Shown here piece by piece: positions 18,837 through 28,371 of a DNA stretch of 64,000 nt. Each line of letters starts with the position of its first letter. Positions within the stretch are counted from its first letter, which is position 1. The position numbers were made by a program, and so were the translations under genes. Origin of the DNA: Arthrobacter sp. ZGTC412 (GTDB taxonomy: Bacteria > Actinomycetota > Actinomycetes > Actinomycetales > Micrococcaceae); contig NZ_PJII01000001.1 in assembly GCF_002929215.1 (NCBI RefSeq), positions 62,001 to 126,000 on the forward strand, given 5' to 3'. Below the pieces are notes generated by a model. The model made no database searches. It was given only the letters and a program-made list of their open reading frames with translations, and had not been told where the DNA came from.

Positions 18837-19310
18837 TTGTCTGACAAACTCGTAACTGGTGACGAAGCGCCCCTATTCACGCTCAAGGATTCGGCCGGGA
18901 AAGACACCGGCCTGGCACCGCGCCCGGGCCGCCACACAATTGTCTACTTCTACCCTGCAGCTGCAACACCCGGGTGCACCAAGGAAGCTTGCGATTTCCG
19001 GGACAACCTGGCGTCCCTGCAGTCAGCGGGATATGACGTCCTGGGCATCTCCCCCGACCCGGTGGAGAAACTCGCAAAATTCGCCGCCCAGGAAGCCCTC
19101 AGTTTCCCTTTGCTCTCGGACGAGGACCATGCGGTCGCGGAGGCTTACGGGGCCTGGGGTGAAAAGAAAAACTATGGCAAGACCTACCAGGGCCTGATCC
19201 GCTCCACCATCGTGGTTGATCCGGACGGCAAGGTCGCGGTTGCCCAGTACAACGTCCGTGCCACGGGACACGTGGCAAAGCTGCGCCGGGACCTGAAGCT
19301 GGACGCCTGA
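18837..19310 (+). CDS. bcp: Thioredoxin-dependent thiol peroxidase (Bcp/PrxQ)
   Basis: 157 residues. Atypical 2-Cys peroxiredoxin reducing hydrogen peroxide and organic peroxides with thioredoxin. The peroxidatic Cys is in ATPGCTKEACDFRD and the resolving Cys lies five residues later (C-x4-C), the PrxQ spacing. The start is TTG at 18837, chosen for AAGGAG 7 nt upstream; no ATG is near. It is divergent from the MarR gene and followed by tRNA-Leu. Peroxide- or redox-responsive control by that MarR protein is inference from the shared promoter. Confidence 0.93.
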   Translation: MSDKLVTGDEAPLFTLKDSAGKDTGLAPRPGRHTIVYFYPAAATPGCTKEACDFRDNLASLQSAGYDVLGISPDPVEKLAKFAAQEALSFPLLSDEDHAVAEAYGAWGEKKNYGKTYQGLIRSTIVVDPDGKVAVAQYNVRATGHVAKLRRDLKLDA

Positions 19311-19348
19311 CCTGACCGCTGCTGACGCAGGTCCCGCCTGCGCGACGC

Positions 19349-19354
19349 TACAAT
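19349..19354 (+). promoter_or_regulatory. -10 box for tRNA-Leu
   Basis: TACAAT is a near-consensus -10, 73 bp upstream of the tRNA and 38 bp after the bcp stop. No convincing -35 is visible at 16-18 bp. Confidence 0.4.
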
Positions 19355-19426
19355 AAAAACTGGCATCCGGCGTCGTACGTTTACCAGCCCTGTTATCAAA
19401 GGTCTGGAACACGCTGCCGGGGCCAA

Positions 19427-19508
19427 GCGCGAGTGGTGAAATTGGCAGACACGCAGGATTTAGGTTCCTGTGCCTTCGGGCGTGGGGGTTCAAGTCCCCC
19501 CTTGCGCA
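19427..19508 (+). tRNA. tRNA-Leu (anticodon TAG)
   Basis: Class II tRNA. The acceptor GCGCGAG pairs with CTTGCGC (one G-U). The anticodon loop TTTAGGT lies between GCAGGA and TCCTGT, giving TAG. A long variable arm (GCCTTCGGGC) and the T-arm GGGGG-TTCAAGT-CCCCC are present. The discriminator is A. CCA is not encoded (ACAC follows), unlike tRNA-Lys in this window. Confidence 0.97.
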
Positions 19509-19514
19509 CACAAC

Positions 19515-19555
19515 GAGAGATCCTTCGGCTTCGGCCGGGGGATCTCTTCTTTTTT
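19515..19555 (+). terminator. Terminator after tRNA-Leu
   Basis: GAGAGATCC pairs with GGGATCTCT across a short GC-rich inner region and is followed by TTCTTTTTT. Confidence 0.88.
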
Positions 19556-19763
19556 CCCGTGCGCGCCGGGCGGTGGTGCCCAAAGAGCTGCACATTTCCC
19601 AGCCCGCACAAATCTCCTTGACGTTCGACCCATCCGTATTCGTGCAACTCCCGAATACCCATTGAGACACCAGCCAAGGGCAGGTGCCCGCCAGCCAGAC
19701 GCGAACAAGGCCCAGGACACCCGGTCCGCGGCCTGCGAAACGCTAAACCCAAGGAGAACCGAA

Positions 19764-20438
19764 ATGCAGACAATCAAGCGCACAACTTTCACGGTCGCAG
19801 GCGTCGCAGCTGCCGCTCTGCTGAGCCTCACGGCGTGCGGCGGCTCGGCCGGCACCGCAAGTTCCTCCGCCCCTGCCGCCGCACCCTCAGCTTCCAGCAT
19901 GGCCCCTTCCCCATCAGCCAGCTCCTCTGCCGCCACCATGGATCCGGCCGCGAACCTGGTTGGCCCGGGCTGCGCAGGTTACGCCGAGAAGGTTCCTACC
20001 GGCGCAGGCTCCGTTGAAGGCATGGCACTGGATCCGGTGGCCGTCGCTGCATCGAACAATCCCATCCTCACCACCCTGACTTCCGCCGTGTCCGGCAAGC
20101 TGAACCCGAAGGTGGACCTCGTGGACACCCTCAACGGCGGCGAGTTCACAGTCTTCGCACCGGTTGATGACGCCTTCGCAAAGATCGATGCCGCCACCCT
20201 CAAAACGCTGAAGACGGACGATGCCCTCCTGAGCAAGATCCTCACCTACCACGTGGTTCCCGGCCAGATCACTCCTGATAAGATCGCCGGCACCCACGCC
20301 ACCGTCCAGGGCGGGTCCGTTACGGTTACCGGCAGCGGTGACACTCTCAAGGCGGATGGCGCAAATGTGATCTGCGGCGGCGTCCAGACCAAAAACGCAA
20401 CGGTCTACCTCATCGACTCGGTGCTGATGCCCAAGTAA
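19764..20438 (+). CDS. Fasciclin (FAS1) domain lipoprotein
   Basis: 224 residues. The lipoprotein signal has its lipobox at LTAC with lipidated C25. A Ser/Ala/Pro-rich linker (about 27-60) leads to one FAS1 domain (about 85-224) with the H1/H2 hallmarks [11 protein letters not shown] and LTYHVVPG. It resembles the mycobacterial MPT83/MPB70 family of surface lipoproteins. The ATG at 19764 follows AAGGAG at 7 nt; the in-frame upstream extension runs across the tRNA-Leu 3' region and is not coding. A strong terminator follows. Adhesion or envelope function is the family expectation, not shown here. Confidence 0.92.
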   Translation: MQTIKRTTFTVAGVAAAALLSLTACGGSAGTASSSAPAAAPSASSMAPSPSASSSAATMDPAANLVGPGCAGYAEKVPTGAGSVEGMALDPVAVAASNNPILTTLTSAVSGKLNPKVDLVDTLNGGEFTVFAPVDDAFAKIDAATLKTLKTDDALLSKILTYHVVPGQITPDKIAGTHATVQGGSVTVTGSGDTLKADGANVICGGVQTKNATVYLIDSVLMPK

Positions 20439-20453
20439 TTTCGTCAGCACGCA

Positions 20454-20490
20454 GGCGGGCCCGGTCCCACTGGACCGTGCCCGCCTACGT
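20454..20490 (+). terminator. Terminator after the FAS1 lipoprotein gene
   Basis: GGCGGGC (20454-20460) pairs with GCCCGCC (20479-20485), with an inner GGTCC/GGACC stem and a CAC loop. TACGTTTA follows. Confidence 0.75.
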
Positions 20491-20601
20491 TTATGGTCGT
20501 TTCTCCGCGCGGGACTGACGGGAAACGGGAGTACTGGGTCAACTAGACTGGGTCCCGGCCCGCAGTCGGCGGCGCCGGCAAGATCCAGAGGTGATAAACG
20601 A

Positions 20602-22272
20602 GTGCCCAGCAGTCCATCGCGGCGGACGGTCATCACGACCGGAGCCGTCCTCCTGGCGTTGAGCGTCACCTCATGCACGGGCGTTCCGGCCCCCTCGCCG
20701 TCGTCCACCGCGCCAGCTCCGAGCGCCTCCGCCGAGCCCACGGCCACCTTCAACTTCGGCACCGCAGTGCAGCCGCTGGGCCTGGACCCGGCGCTGTCCA
20801 GCGACGTTGAGTCCCAGCGCATCACCCGGCAGATCCTGGAGGGGCTGGTGGGCGTGGACCAGACCACCGGACAACCCACTCCGCTGCTGGCCACCGAGTG
20901 GAGCGAATCCAACGAAGGCCGCACCTACACTTTTAAGCTGCGCAGCGGCGTCACCTTCCAGGACGGAACGCCGTTCAACGCGGACGCTGTGTGTACGAAC
21001 TTCAAGCGGTGGTTTGCCTTCTCCGCAGAACTGCGACGGCAGGCCCCGGGCAGCTCGTTCAAGGGCGTGTTCAAGGCGCACTCGGACGAGGCCGCACTAT
21101 CCATCTTCAAGAGCTGCAGGGCGTTGTCCGCCGATACCGTGCAGATCAACCTCACGCAGCGCTTCACGGCATTCCTGCAGGCTCTGACCCTGCCTGCCTT
21201 CGCCATTGCCTCCCCCGCAGCATTGGCCGCAGGCAACGCGGATGTGTTGGACCGGAACCGCGGCGGCCAGGCTATGTCGGCCTACGGCGCCCACCCGGTG
21301 GGGACAGGTCCGTTCCGCCTGAAGTCCTGGGACGAAGGCAGCGTCACACTGGTCAGCAATCCGTCCTACTGGGGGGACCGGGGGCAGATCGCCACCATCA
21401 ACTTTGTGGCCTACAACCACCCCCAGGCGCGCCTTCAGGCGCTGCTGGACGGCAAGATCGACGGCTACGACGCCGTGACGGTGGGCAACTTCGACCAACT
21501 CGTCAAGCGCGGCAAGCAGATTGTGCAGCGCGATCCGTTCTCGGTGATGTACCTGGGCATCAACCAGGAAATTCCTGTCCTGCAGAACCAGAAAGTCCGG
21601 CAGGCCATCGAGCTGGCGATCGACAAAGAAACGTTGATCCGTAAGTTCTTCATCGATAACACCGCCGCGGCCACGCAGTTTGTTCCGCCCAAGATCAGCG
21701 GGTTCAACAACGACGCCCCTGCCCTGGGCCATGATCCGGCCAAAGCCAAGGAGTACCTCAAGGAGGCCGGATACGCTGGCGAAGCGCTGAGGTTCTACTA
21801 TCCACTGAACGTCACCCGGCCGTACCTTCCCACACCCGAAAAGGTTTACGCCGAAATCAGCCGGCAGCTCACGGCGGCAGGGTTCAACATCCAGCCCGTG
21901 CCCGTTGACTGGTCCGAGGGCTACCTCCAGAAGGTCCAGTCCCCGGGCGACCATGCACTCCACCTGCTGGGCTGGAACGGCTCCTACTCCGACGCCGACA
22001 ACTTTGTTGCCCCCCTCTTCGGGGAAAAGAACGGCGAGTTCGGCTACCAGGATCCGCAGGTCTTTTCGAAGATCAACCGCGCGCGCGGGTTGCCGGAGGG
22101 AGAGGAACGCGATGAGCAATATCACACCATTAATGCCCAAATAGCGGCATCCGTTCCCGCGGTGCCCATTGCCTTCCCTATCTCCGCACTGGCCCTCTCG
22201 GACCGTGTGGTGAGTTATCCGGCGTCGCCTGTCTTAAATGAAGTTTTCACTAAAGTGCAACTGAAGCCTTGA
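20602..22272 (+). CDS. ABC transporter substrate-binding lipoprotein (family 5, peptide/nickel type)
   Basis: 556 residues. The signal has a twin-Arg-like SRRTVI followed by the lipobox VTSC (C25), so it may be a Tat-exported lipoprotein. The mature protein has the SBP_bac_5 layout, starting FNFGTAVQPLGLDPALSSD, then the conserved TYTFKLRSGVTFQDGTPFNADAV and a C-terminal lobe. The family binds oligopeptides, dipeptides, nickel or opines. No permease or ATPase genes are adjacent, so it is an orphan binding protein here. The start is GTG at 20602 with AGGTGA about 7 nt upstream. A TAGACT -10-like box lies upstream. Confidence 0.9.
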   Translation: MPSSPSRRTVITTGAVLLALSVTSCTGVPAPSPSSTAPAPSASAEPTATFNFGTAVQPLGLDPALSSDVESQRITRQILEGLVGVDQTTGQPTPLLATEWSESNEGRTYTFKLRSGVTFQDGTPFNADAVCTNFKRWFAFSAELRRQAPGSSFKGVFKAHSDEAALSIFKSCRALSADTVQINLTQRFTAFLQALTLPAFAIASPAALAAGNADVLDRNRGGQAMSAYGAHPVGTGPFRLKSWDEGSVTLVSNPSYWGDRGQIATINFVAYNHPQARLQALLDGKIDGYDAVTVGNFDQLVKRGKQIVQRDPFSVMYLGINQEIPVLQNQKVRQAIELAIDKETLIRKFFIDNTAAATQFVPPKISGFNNDAPALGHDPAKAKEYLKEAGYAGEALRFYYPLNVTRPYLPTPEKVYAEISRQLTAAGFNIQPVPVDWSEGYLQKVQSPGDHALHLLGWNGSYSDADNFVAPLFGEKNGEFGYQDPQVFSKINRARGLPEGEERDEQYHTINAQIAASVPAVPIAFPISALALSDRVVSYPASPVLNEVFTKVQLKP

Positions 22273-22351
22273 CGGGCCAGTCCAATTTCAGTAGTAGGGC
22301 TGCCCGGGGATATTCTGTGACAGCCAGAGCCGCTGCAATCGGAGACTGATC

Positions 22352-23854
22352 GTGACCTTCATTTCCAAGACCCCTCATGCCGACGTCGTCCTGATTGGCG
22401 GCGGCATCATGAGCGCCACGCTGGGGGCATTCATCAAGCAGCTGGAGCCGAACTGGACCATCTCCATGTTCGAGCGGCTGGACGAGCCCGGGCTGGAAAG
22501 CTCGGGTCCATGGAACAACGCAGGAACCGGCCACGCCGCCCTCTGCGAGCTCAATTACTCCCCCGCAGCCAAAGACGGCTCGGTGGACCCCACCAAGGCA
22601 CTGCTCATCAACGAGCAGTACCAGCTTTCCCGCCAATTCTGGTCCCACCTGGTGGACCAGTCCCTGATCGGGTCGCCCAAGGGCTTCATCAACACCGTGC
22701 CGCACATGAGCTTTGTGATCGGCGAGGCGAACACCAAGTTCCTCAAGACCCGCTACGAGGCGCTTAAGCCGCACGCCCTGTTCCGCAGCATGGAATACTC
22801 CGAGGACCACGGCCAGATCGGCAAGTGGGCTCCGCTGATCGTCAAGGGGCGGGACCCCAAGGAGCGGATCGCGGCTACCCGCGCTGCTGAGGGCACGGAC
22901 GTGGACTTTGGGGCACTGACCCGGGAGCTGACCACCTACCTCGGGAACAACGGCGTCGAAATCAACTACGGCCACGATGTCACGGGCATTTCCAAGGCGT
23001 CCGACGGCGGCTGGAACCTTTCGCTGAAGTACCCCAAGTCCGGGGAACACGGCAAAATTCACGCCAAGTTCGTCTTCGTCGGCGCCGGCGGCGGCGCGCT
23101 TCACCTGCTCCAGGCTTCCGGGATTCCGGAAAGCAAGGGCTACGGCGGGTTCCCCGTCTCCGGGCAGTTCTTCCGCTGCACGGACGAAACGCTGGCGGCG
23201 CAGCACAGCGCCAAAGTCTACGGCCAGGCGTCCGTGGGGGCTCCCCCCATGTCCGTGCCGCACCTGGACACCCGGTACGTCAACGGCAAGCGTTCCCTGC
23301 TCTTTGGCCCCTACGCCGGCTTCTCCACCAACTTCCTGAAGAGCGGCTCCTACCTGGACCTGCCGCTGTCCATCCGGCCCGGCAACATCATCCCCATGCT
23401 GGCCGTTGCCAAGGACAACATGGACCTCACTGCGTACCTGGTGAAGGAAGTGGCCAAGAAGCATGCCGACAAGGTGGAGGCCCTGCGGGAGTACTACCCG
23501 GAGGCCAAGGCGGGCGACTGGGAACTGATCACCGCCGGCCAGCGTGTACAGATCATCAAGAAAGACCCGCAAAAGGGCGGCGTCCTTCAGTTCGGCACTG
23601 AAGTTATCGCCGGCCGTGACGGCTCCATCGGCGCACTCCTCGGTGCTTCCCCCGGCGCCTCCACCGCGGTGCCCATCATGATCGAACTGCTGCGGAAGGC
23701 TTTCCCGAAGGACTTCAAGGGCTGGCAGTCCAAGCTGAAGGACATGATGCCCGGTTACGGCGTCAAGCTCGATGACAACCCGGAACTTGCCGTGGAGCTC
23801 GAAAGGGCAACGGCCAGGTCCCTCCAGCTGGAGAGCGTTTCCGCCGGCCATTGA
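22352..23854 (+). CDS. mqo: Malate:quinone oxidoreductase
   Basis: 500-residue peripheral membrane flavoprotein that oxidises malate to oxaloacetate and reduces the quinone pool, the usual TCA route in actinobacteria. It starts with the FAD-binding [14 protein letters not shown] (residues 10-23). Family-specific [21 protein letters not shown]-type sequence follows near residue 50, as does [15 protein letters not shown] near 245. The length is typical. The start is GTG at 22352 after GGAGA. It is preceded by the orphan binding protein gene (79 bp) and followed after 71 bp by an RND transporter gene; these neighbours seem functionally unrelated. Confidence 0.97.
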   Translation: MTFISKTPHADVVLIGGGIMSATLGAFIKQLEPNWTISMFERLDEPGLESSGPWNNAGTGHAALCELNYSPAAKDGSVDPTKALLINEQYQLSRQFWSHLVDQSLIGSPKGFINTVPHMSFVIGEANTKFLKTRYEALKPHALFRSMEYSEDHGQIGKWAPLIVKGRDPKERIAATRAAEGTDVDFGALTRELTTYLGNNGVEINYGHDVTGISKASDGGWNLSLKYPKSGEHGKIHAKFVFVGAGGGALHLLQASGIPESKGYGGFPVSGQFFRCTDETLAAQHSAKVYGQASVGAPPMSVPHLDTRYVNGKRSLLFGPYAGFSTNFLKSGSYLDLPLSIRPGNIIPMLAVAKDNMDLTAYLVKEVAKKHADKVEALREYYPEAKAGDWELITAGQRVQIIKKDPQKGGVLQFGTEVIAGRDGSIGALLGASPGASTAVPIMIELLRKAFPKDFKGWQSKLKDMMPGYGVKLDDNPELAVELERATARSLQLESVSAGH

Positions 23855-23925
23855 CCCCTGCCGGGGTGAGTGGCCGGCTTCCGGCACACAACAGTTTCGC
23901 TAAAACCCCACAGGAGACCGATTAG

Positions 23926-26900
23926 ATGTTCCGGCTGGCACAACTCTCACTTGCAAACCGGGCACTGATCGCACTGATCACCGTTTTCGCTTCCGTTTTC
24001 GGCGTGATCACCATGTCATCGCTGAAGCAGGAGCTCATCCCGTCGATCGAGTTCCCGCAGATCACGGTGCTGACCGCCATGCCGGGCGCCTCCCCGGAGG
24101 TGGTGGACAAGCAGGTAAGCGGGCCGCTGGAGACTGCGCTGAACGGCGTGGAGGGGCTGGAATCCACCTCCTCCACGTCGCGCAACGGCGTCTCGCAGAT
24201 CACCATGGTCTTTACGTACGGGTCCAACCTGGACCGGGCCCGGAACCAGATTGACCGGGCCATCTCCAACGCCAAGCGTTCCCTGCCCGAGGACGTACAG
24301 CCCCAGGCCTTTGCCGGCAGCATCAATGACTTCCCCATCGTGTTCCTGGCGGTGTCCTCAGACAAGTCGCTCAGCGAGCTGAACGCCGACCTCCAGCGGC
24401 TGAGCGTGCCCCGGCTGCAGAAGATCGACGGCGTCCGGGGCGCCGACGTGACGGGCGGCGCCACCCAGCACATCGAAATCCTCCCCCGCCCCGAAGCCAT
24501 GGCCGCCGCCGGCGCGACCATCACCTCTATCCGCGACGCGCTGGGCAACAACGGCACCCTGGTTCCGGCGGGCACCCTTGAGGAGAAGGGCAAGACGCTG
24601 TCCCTGCAGATCGGCAGCCCGGTGGACTCGCTGGATGCCATCAAGGCACTCCCCCTCGCCGGGGCAAAGAACGCCGCCACCGTGGGCACCGTGTCCGATG
24701 TGTCCCTCAAGGACGATGAACGCACGTCCATCACGCGGACCAACGGCGAAGAAACGCTTGCCGTCTCCGTCACCAAGAAGCCCGAAGGCGACACTGTGGG
24801 CATCTCGCACGCCGTGCGGGACACACTGGACGAGCTTGAGGCCGAACTGGGATCGAATGCGAAGTTCACGCCGGTGTTCGACCAGGCCCCCTTCATCGAG
24901 AAATCCATCAAGGACCTCACCACCGAGGGCCTGCTGGGACTCGGCTTCGCCGTTGCGGTGATCCTGGTCTTCCTGATGTCTGCCCGCTCGACGCTGGTGA
25001 CAGCTGTGTCGATCCCGCTCTCGCTCCTGATCACCTTCATCGGCCTGTCCGCCACAGGATACTCGCTGAACATCCTCACCCTCGGCGCGCTCACGATTGC
25101 CATCGGCCGGGTGGTTGACGATTCGATCGTGGTCATCGAAAACATCAAACGGCACCTCAGCTACGGGGAAGACAAAGTCACCGCCATCCTGACAGCCATC
25201 AGGGAAGTGGCGGGCGCCATCACGGCGTCCACCCTCACCACCGTGGCGGTCTTCCTCCCCATCGCTTTCGTGGGCGAACTGGCCGGCGAGCTGTTCAGGC
25301 CCTTCGCCCTCACTGTCACCATGGCCCTGCTGGCCTCCCTCCTGGTCTCGCTGACCATTGTTCCGGTGCTCGCGTACTGGTTCCTGCGCAATCCCGGGAT
25401 CACGCCCGGCAGCGACGCGGCCGGTCAGGACGCAGCCCAGGCACGGGCCAAGGCCCTGGAAGCGGAACAGCGCAGCAGACTGCAGCGGGGATACCTGCCC
25501 ATCCTCTCGAAAACCCAGAAGCATCCGGTCATCACCCTGGTGGCCGCCGCCCTGGTCCTGGGCGCCACCGCCGCGATGACACCCCTGCTGGCCACTAACC
25601 TGCTGGGCAATTCCGGCCAGAACAGCCTGACGGTCCGGCAGGTGCTGCCAGCCGGCACCAGCCTCGCGGACACGAGCGCCGCGGCCATCCGCCTCGAGGA
25701 GGTCCTGCGCGGGATCGACGGCGTCCGTGACGTCCAGCTGACGTCCGGCAATGCCCAGGCCGGCTTTGCCGCCCTCACCTCCACCGGCTCGTCCAACTCC
25801 ACGTTTACCGTCGTGACGGACGAAAAGGCGGACCAGGAGCAACTGCAGGAGACCGTGCGGAGCGAACTGACAAAGGTGCCCGATACGGGGAAGGTTTCCG
25901 TGGGCACCCAGCAGGGCGGCTTCGGCAACTCATCAACGGTGGACATCACCATCAAGGCCGCCACCACGGCGGACCTGCAGGCGGCAAGCGACACCATGGT
26001 GCAGGCCATGACCGGTGTTCCGGGCACCAGTGAAGTGGCCACCAACCTTGCAGCCAACCAGCCGGTGGTCCAGGTGAAGGTGGACAGGGCGAAAGCTGTG
26101 GCCGCCGGGCTCAACGAAGAACAGGTGGCCGGGGTCCTCGCTTCGACCATCAGCCCCATCCCTGCCGGAACCGTCAGGATCGACACCGACGTTTTCCCGG
26201 TCCAGATCGGCCAGGGCACTAAATTCACAAGCATTGATGCCGTCCGCAGAATCCCCCTTCCCGCCGCCGGTAGCCCTGTGACGCTGGGCAGCATCGCCTC
26301 GGTGGAACAGGTGGACGTGCCGGTGTCCATTACCGCCAGCAACGGCCAGCGCACCGCACGTGTGTCCGTGACGCCGTCGGAATCCAACCTTGGCGCGGTC
26401 AACGCGGAGGTCCAAAAACGCCTCGAATCGGTGCAGCTGCCGGCGGGTGTCACCGCCGAACTCGGCGGTGCCACCACCCAGCAGCAGGAGTCATTCCAGC
26501 AGCTCGGCCTCGCCCTGCTGGCCGCGATCGCCATCGTTTACGTGATCATGGTGGCCACCTTCAAGTCCCTCATCCAGCCGTTGATCCTGCTGGTCTCGGT
26601 GCCGTTCGCGGCCACCGGCGCCGTGGCCCTGCTCCTGGTGACAGGGGTTCCGCTGGGACTGCCGTCATTGATCGGCATGCTCATGCTGGTGGGAATCGTG
26701 GTCACCAACGCCATTGTGTTGATCGACCTCATCAACCAGTACCGGCAGCCGCGTGACGGGCGGCCGGGAATGAGCGTGGCAGATGCCATCACGCATGGCG
26801 CGCGCCAGCGGCTCCGCCCGATCCTGATGACCGCATTGGCCACCGTCTTTGCCCTCACCCCCATGGCGCTGGGCCTCACCGGCGGCGGCGGCTTCATCTC

Positions 26901-27144
26901 GCAGCCGTTGGCCGTGGTGGTGATCGGCGGGCTCATTTCCTCCACGGCCCTGACCCTGGTGCTGGTGCCTGTGCTGTACCGCCTGGTGGAGGGCCGCCGC
27001 GAACGGAAGGCGCTGCTCCGGGAACTGCAGGAACGCCCGGAGTTCGGCCCTGGCGCGGACGTGGATGACGAGTTCCGGGACTGGACCACCGGCGTGGTCC
27101 CCAAAGTCAGCGGCCGCCGCGCCGCCCCCGGAGGCCCCGAGTAA
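23926..27144 (+). CDS. RND-family efflux transporter (HAE1/AcrB-like)
   Basis: 1072-residue inner-membrane proton antiporter. The layout is duplicated, with one N-terminal helix, a large extracytoplasmic loop and a six-helix bundle in each half. The motif GRVVDDSIVVIENI in helix 4 holds the proton-relay Asp pair. LPAGTSLADTS-type porter-domain sequence starts the second half, and NAIVLIDLINQYR is near residue 935. It belongs to the AcrB-like branch rather than mycobacterial MmpL; SwrC/YerP of Bacillus is a comparable monoderm example. The ATG at 23926 has AGGAGA upstream. No membrane-fusion or outer-membrane protein gene is adjacent. Substrate unknown. Confidence 0.93.
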   Translation: MFRLAQLSLANRALIALITVFASVFGVITMSSLKQELIPSIEFPQITVLTAMPGASPEVVDKQVSGPLETALNGVEGLESTSSTSRNGVSQITMVFTYGSNLDRARNQIDRAISNAKRSLPEDVQPQAFAGSINDFPIVFLAVSSDKSLSELNADLQRLSVPRLQKIDGVRGADVTGGATQHIEILPRPEAMAAAGATITSIRDALGNNGTLVPAGTLEEKGKTLSLQIGSPVDSLDAIKALPLAGAKNAATVGTVSDVSLKDDERTSITRTNGEETLAVSVTKKPEGDTVGISHAVRDTLDELEAELGSNAKFTPVFDQAPFIEKSIKDLTTEGLLGLGFAVAVILVFLMSARSTLVTAVSIPLSLLITFIGLSATGYSLNILTLGALTIAIGRVVDDSIVVIENIKRHLSYGEDKVTAILTAIREVAGAITASTLTTVAVFLPIAFVGELAGELFRPFALTVTMALLASLLVSLTIVPVLAYWFLRNPGITPGSDAAGQDAAQARAKALEAEQRSRLQRGYLPILSKTQKHPVITLVAAALVLGATAAMTPLLATNLLGNSGQNSLTVRQVLPAGTSLADTSAAAIRLEEVLRGIDGVRDVQLTSGNAQAGFAALTSTGSSNSTFTVVTDEKADQEQLQETVRSELTKVPDTGKVSVGTQQGGFGNSSTVDITIKAATTADLQAASDTMVQAMTGVPGTSEVATNLAANQPVVQVKVDRAKAVAAGLNEEQVAGVLASTISPIPAGTVRIDTDVFPVQIGQGTKFTSIDAVRRIPLPAAGSPVTLGSIASVEQVDVPVSITASNGQRTARVSVTPSESNLGAVNAEVQKRLESVQLPAGVTAELGGATTQQQESFQQLGLALLAAIAIVYVIMVATFKSLIQPLILLVSVPFAATGAVALLLVTGVPLGLPSLIGMLMLVGIVVTNAIVLIDLINQYRQPRDGRPGMSVADAITHGARQRLRPILMTALATVFALTPMALGLTGGGGFISQPLAVVVIGGLISSTALTLVLVPVLYRLVEGRRERKALLRELQERPEFGPGADVDDEFRDWTTGVVPKVSGRRAAPGGPE

Positions 27145-27188
27145 ACAAAAGCGGAATATTTTCCGGCCGGCAGCGTTGTACCCCCCGA

Positions 27189-27220
27189 TAGATGCAAATG
27201 CATCTAAATTGGCCTATACT
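27189..27220 (+). promoter_or_regulatory. Promoter and MarR-type operator of the LLM-MarR operon
   Basis: A perfect inverted repeat TAGATGCA-AA-TGCATCTA (27189-27206) overlaps the expected -35 position. It lies 8 bp ahead of the -10 TATACT (27215-27220). The regulator gene is the second gene of the operon, so autoregulation by this site is the likely arrangement. Confidence 0.7.
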
Positions 27221-27261
27221 GGAAGCCAGGCCAGCAAGTCCAAGCAACGGAAAGGCACAAC

Positions 27262-28371
27262 ATGCAGATCGGTGTTTTCAGCGTCAGCGACATCACCCCG
27301 GACCCCACCACGGGCCGGACCCCCACCGAGAACGAACGCATCAAGGCATCCGTCGCCATCGCCAAAAAGGTCGAGGAGATCGGCATGGATGTCTATGCCC
27401 TGGGCGAGCACCACAACCGGCCCTTCTTCTCTTCTTCCCCTACCACCACCCTTGCCTACATCGCCGCGCAGACTGAACGCATCACGCTGTCCACCGCCAC
27501 CACCCTGATCACCACCAACGATCCGGTGAAGATCGCCGAAGACTTTGCGATGCTTCAGCACCTGTCCGACGGCCGGGTGGACCTGGTCCTGGGCCGCGGC
27601 AATACGGCTCCCGTGTACCCGTGGTTCGGCAAGAACATCCAGGACGGCGTGGAGCTTGCGATCGAAAACTACAGCCTGCTGCGCAAGCTGTGGGACGAGG
27701 ACACAGTGAACTGGTCCGGCAAGTTCCGCACGCCGCTGCAGAACTTCACGTCCACGCCCCGCCCGCTCGACGGCGTCGCCCCCTTCGTGTGGCACGGTTC
27801 AATCCGCACTCCGCAGATCGCCGAAGTGGCCGCCTACTTCGGGGACGGCTTCTTTGCCAACAACATCTTCTGGCCCAAGGAGCACTACCAGCAGCTGATT
27901 GGCCTCTACCGTGAGCGTTATGAGCACTATGGCCATGGCAAGGCAGACCAGGCGATCGTGGGCTTGGGCGGCCAGTTCTTTATGCGGAAGAACTCGCAGG
28001 ACGCCGTCAAGGAGTTCCGCCCCTACTTCGACAACGCCCCGGTGTACGGCCACGGGCCGTCCCTGGAAGACTTCACTTCGCAGACACCGCTGACCGTGGG
28101 CAGCCCGCAGGAAGTCATCGAGAAGACCCTGACGTTCCGGGAGTACTTCGGCGACTACCAGCGGCAGCTGTTCCTGATCGACCACGCGGGCCTGCCGCTG
28201 AAAACCGTCCTTGAGCAGCTGGACCTGTTCGGCGAGGAAGTCCTGCCCGTCCTGCGCAAGGAATACGCGGCCCGCAAGCCGGCCCACGTTCCCGAGCCGC
28301 CCACCCACGCCGGCCGGGTGGCCGCGCTGCTGGCAGCCCAGGACGCCGAAAAGACCGCTGCGGAGGCGTGA
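27262..28371 (+). CDS. LLM-class flavin-dependent oxidoreductase (CE1758-like)
   Basis: 369-residue luciferase-like monooxygenase, a TIM-barrel FMN/F420-type enzyme. Core features are IGMDVYALGEHHNRPFFSS near residue 35, ITLSTATTLITTNDPV, and RVDLVLGRGNTAPVYPW. It resembles the CE1758 family subgroup. The ATG follows AAAGG at 7 nt. Its last base is shared with the ATG of the downstream MarR gene (TGATG). A palindromic operator overlaps the promoter, so expression is probably inducible by a compound the MarR protein senses. The natural substrate is unknown. Confidence 0.9.
   Translation: MQIGVFSVSDITPDPTTGRTPTENERIKASVAIAKKVEEIGMDVYALGEHHNRPFFSSSPTTTLAYIAAQTERITLSTATTLITTNDPVKIAEDFAMLQHLSDGRVDLVLGRGNTAPVYPWFGKNIQDGVELAIENYSLLRKLWDEDTVNWSGKFRTPLQNFTSTPRPLDGVAPFVWHGSIRTPQIAEVAAYFGDGFFANNIFWPKEHYQQLIGLYRERYEHYGHGKADQAIVGLGGQFFMRKNSQDAVKEFRPYFDNAPVYGHGPSLEDFTSQTPLTVGSPQEVIEKTLTFREYFGDYQRQLFLIDHAGLPLKTVLEQLDLFGEEVLPVLRKEYAARKPAHVPEPPTHAGRVAALLAAQDAEKTAAEA

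Noticed and set aside
22250-23887. 545-codon minus-strand ORF opposite mqo
   Set aside because: Antisense shadow with no domain or ribosome binding site.
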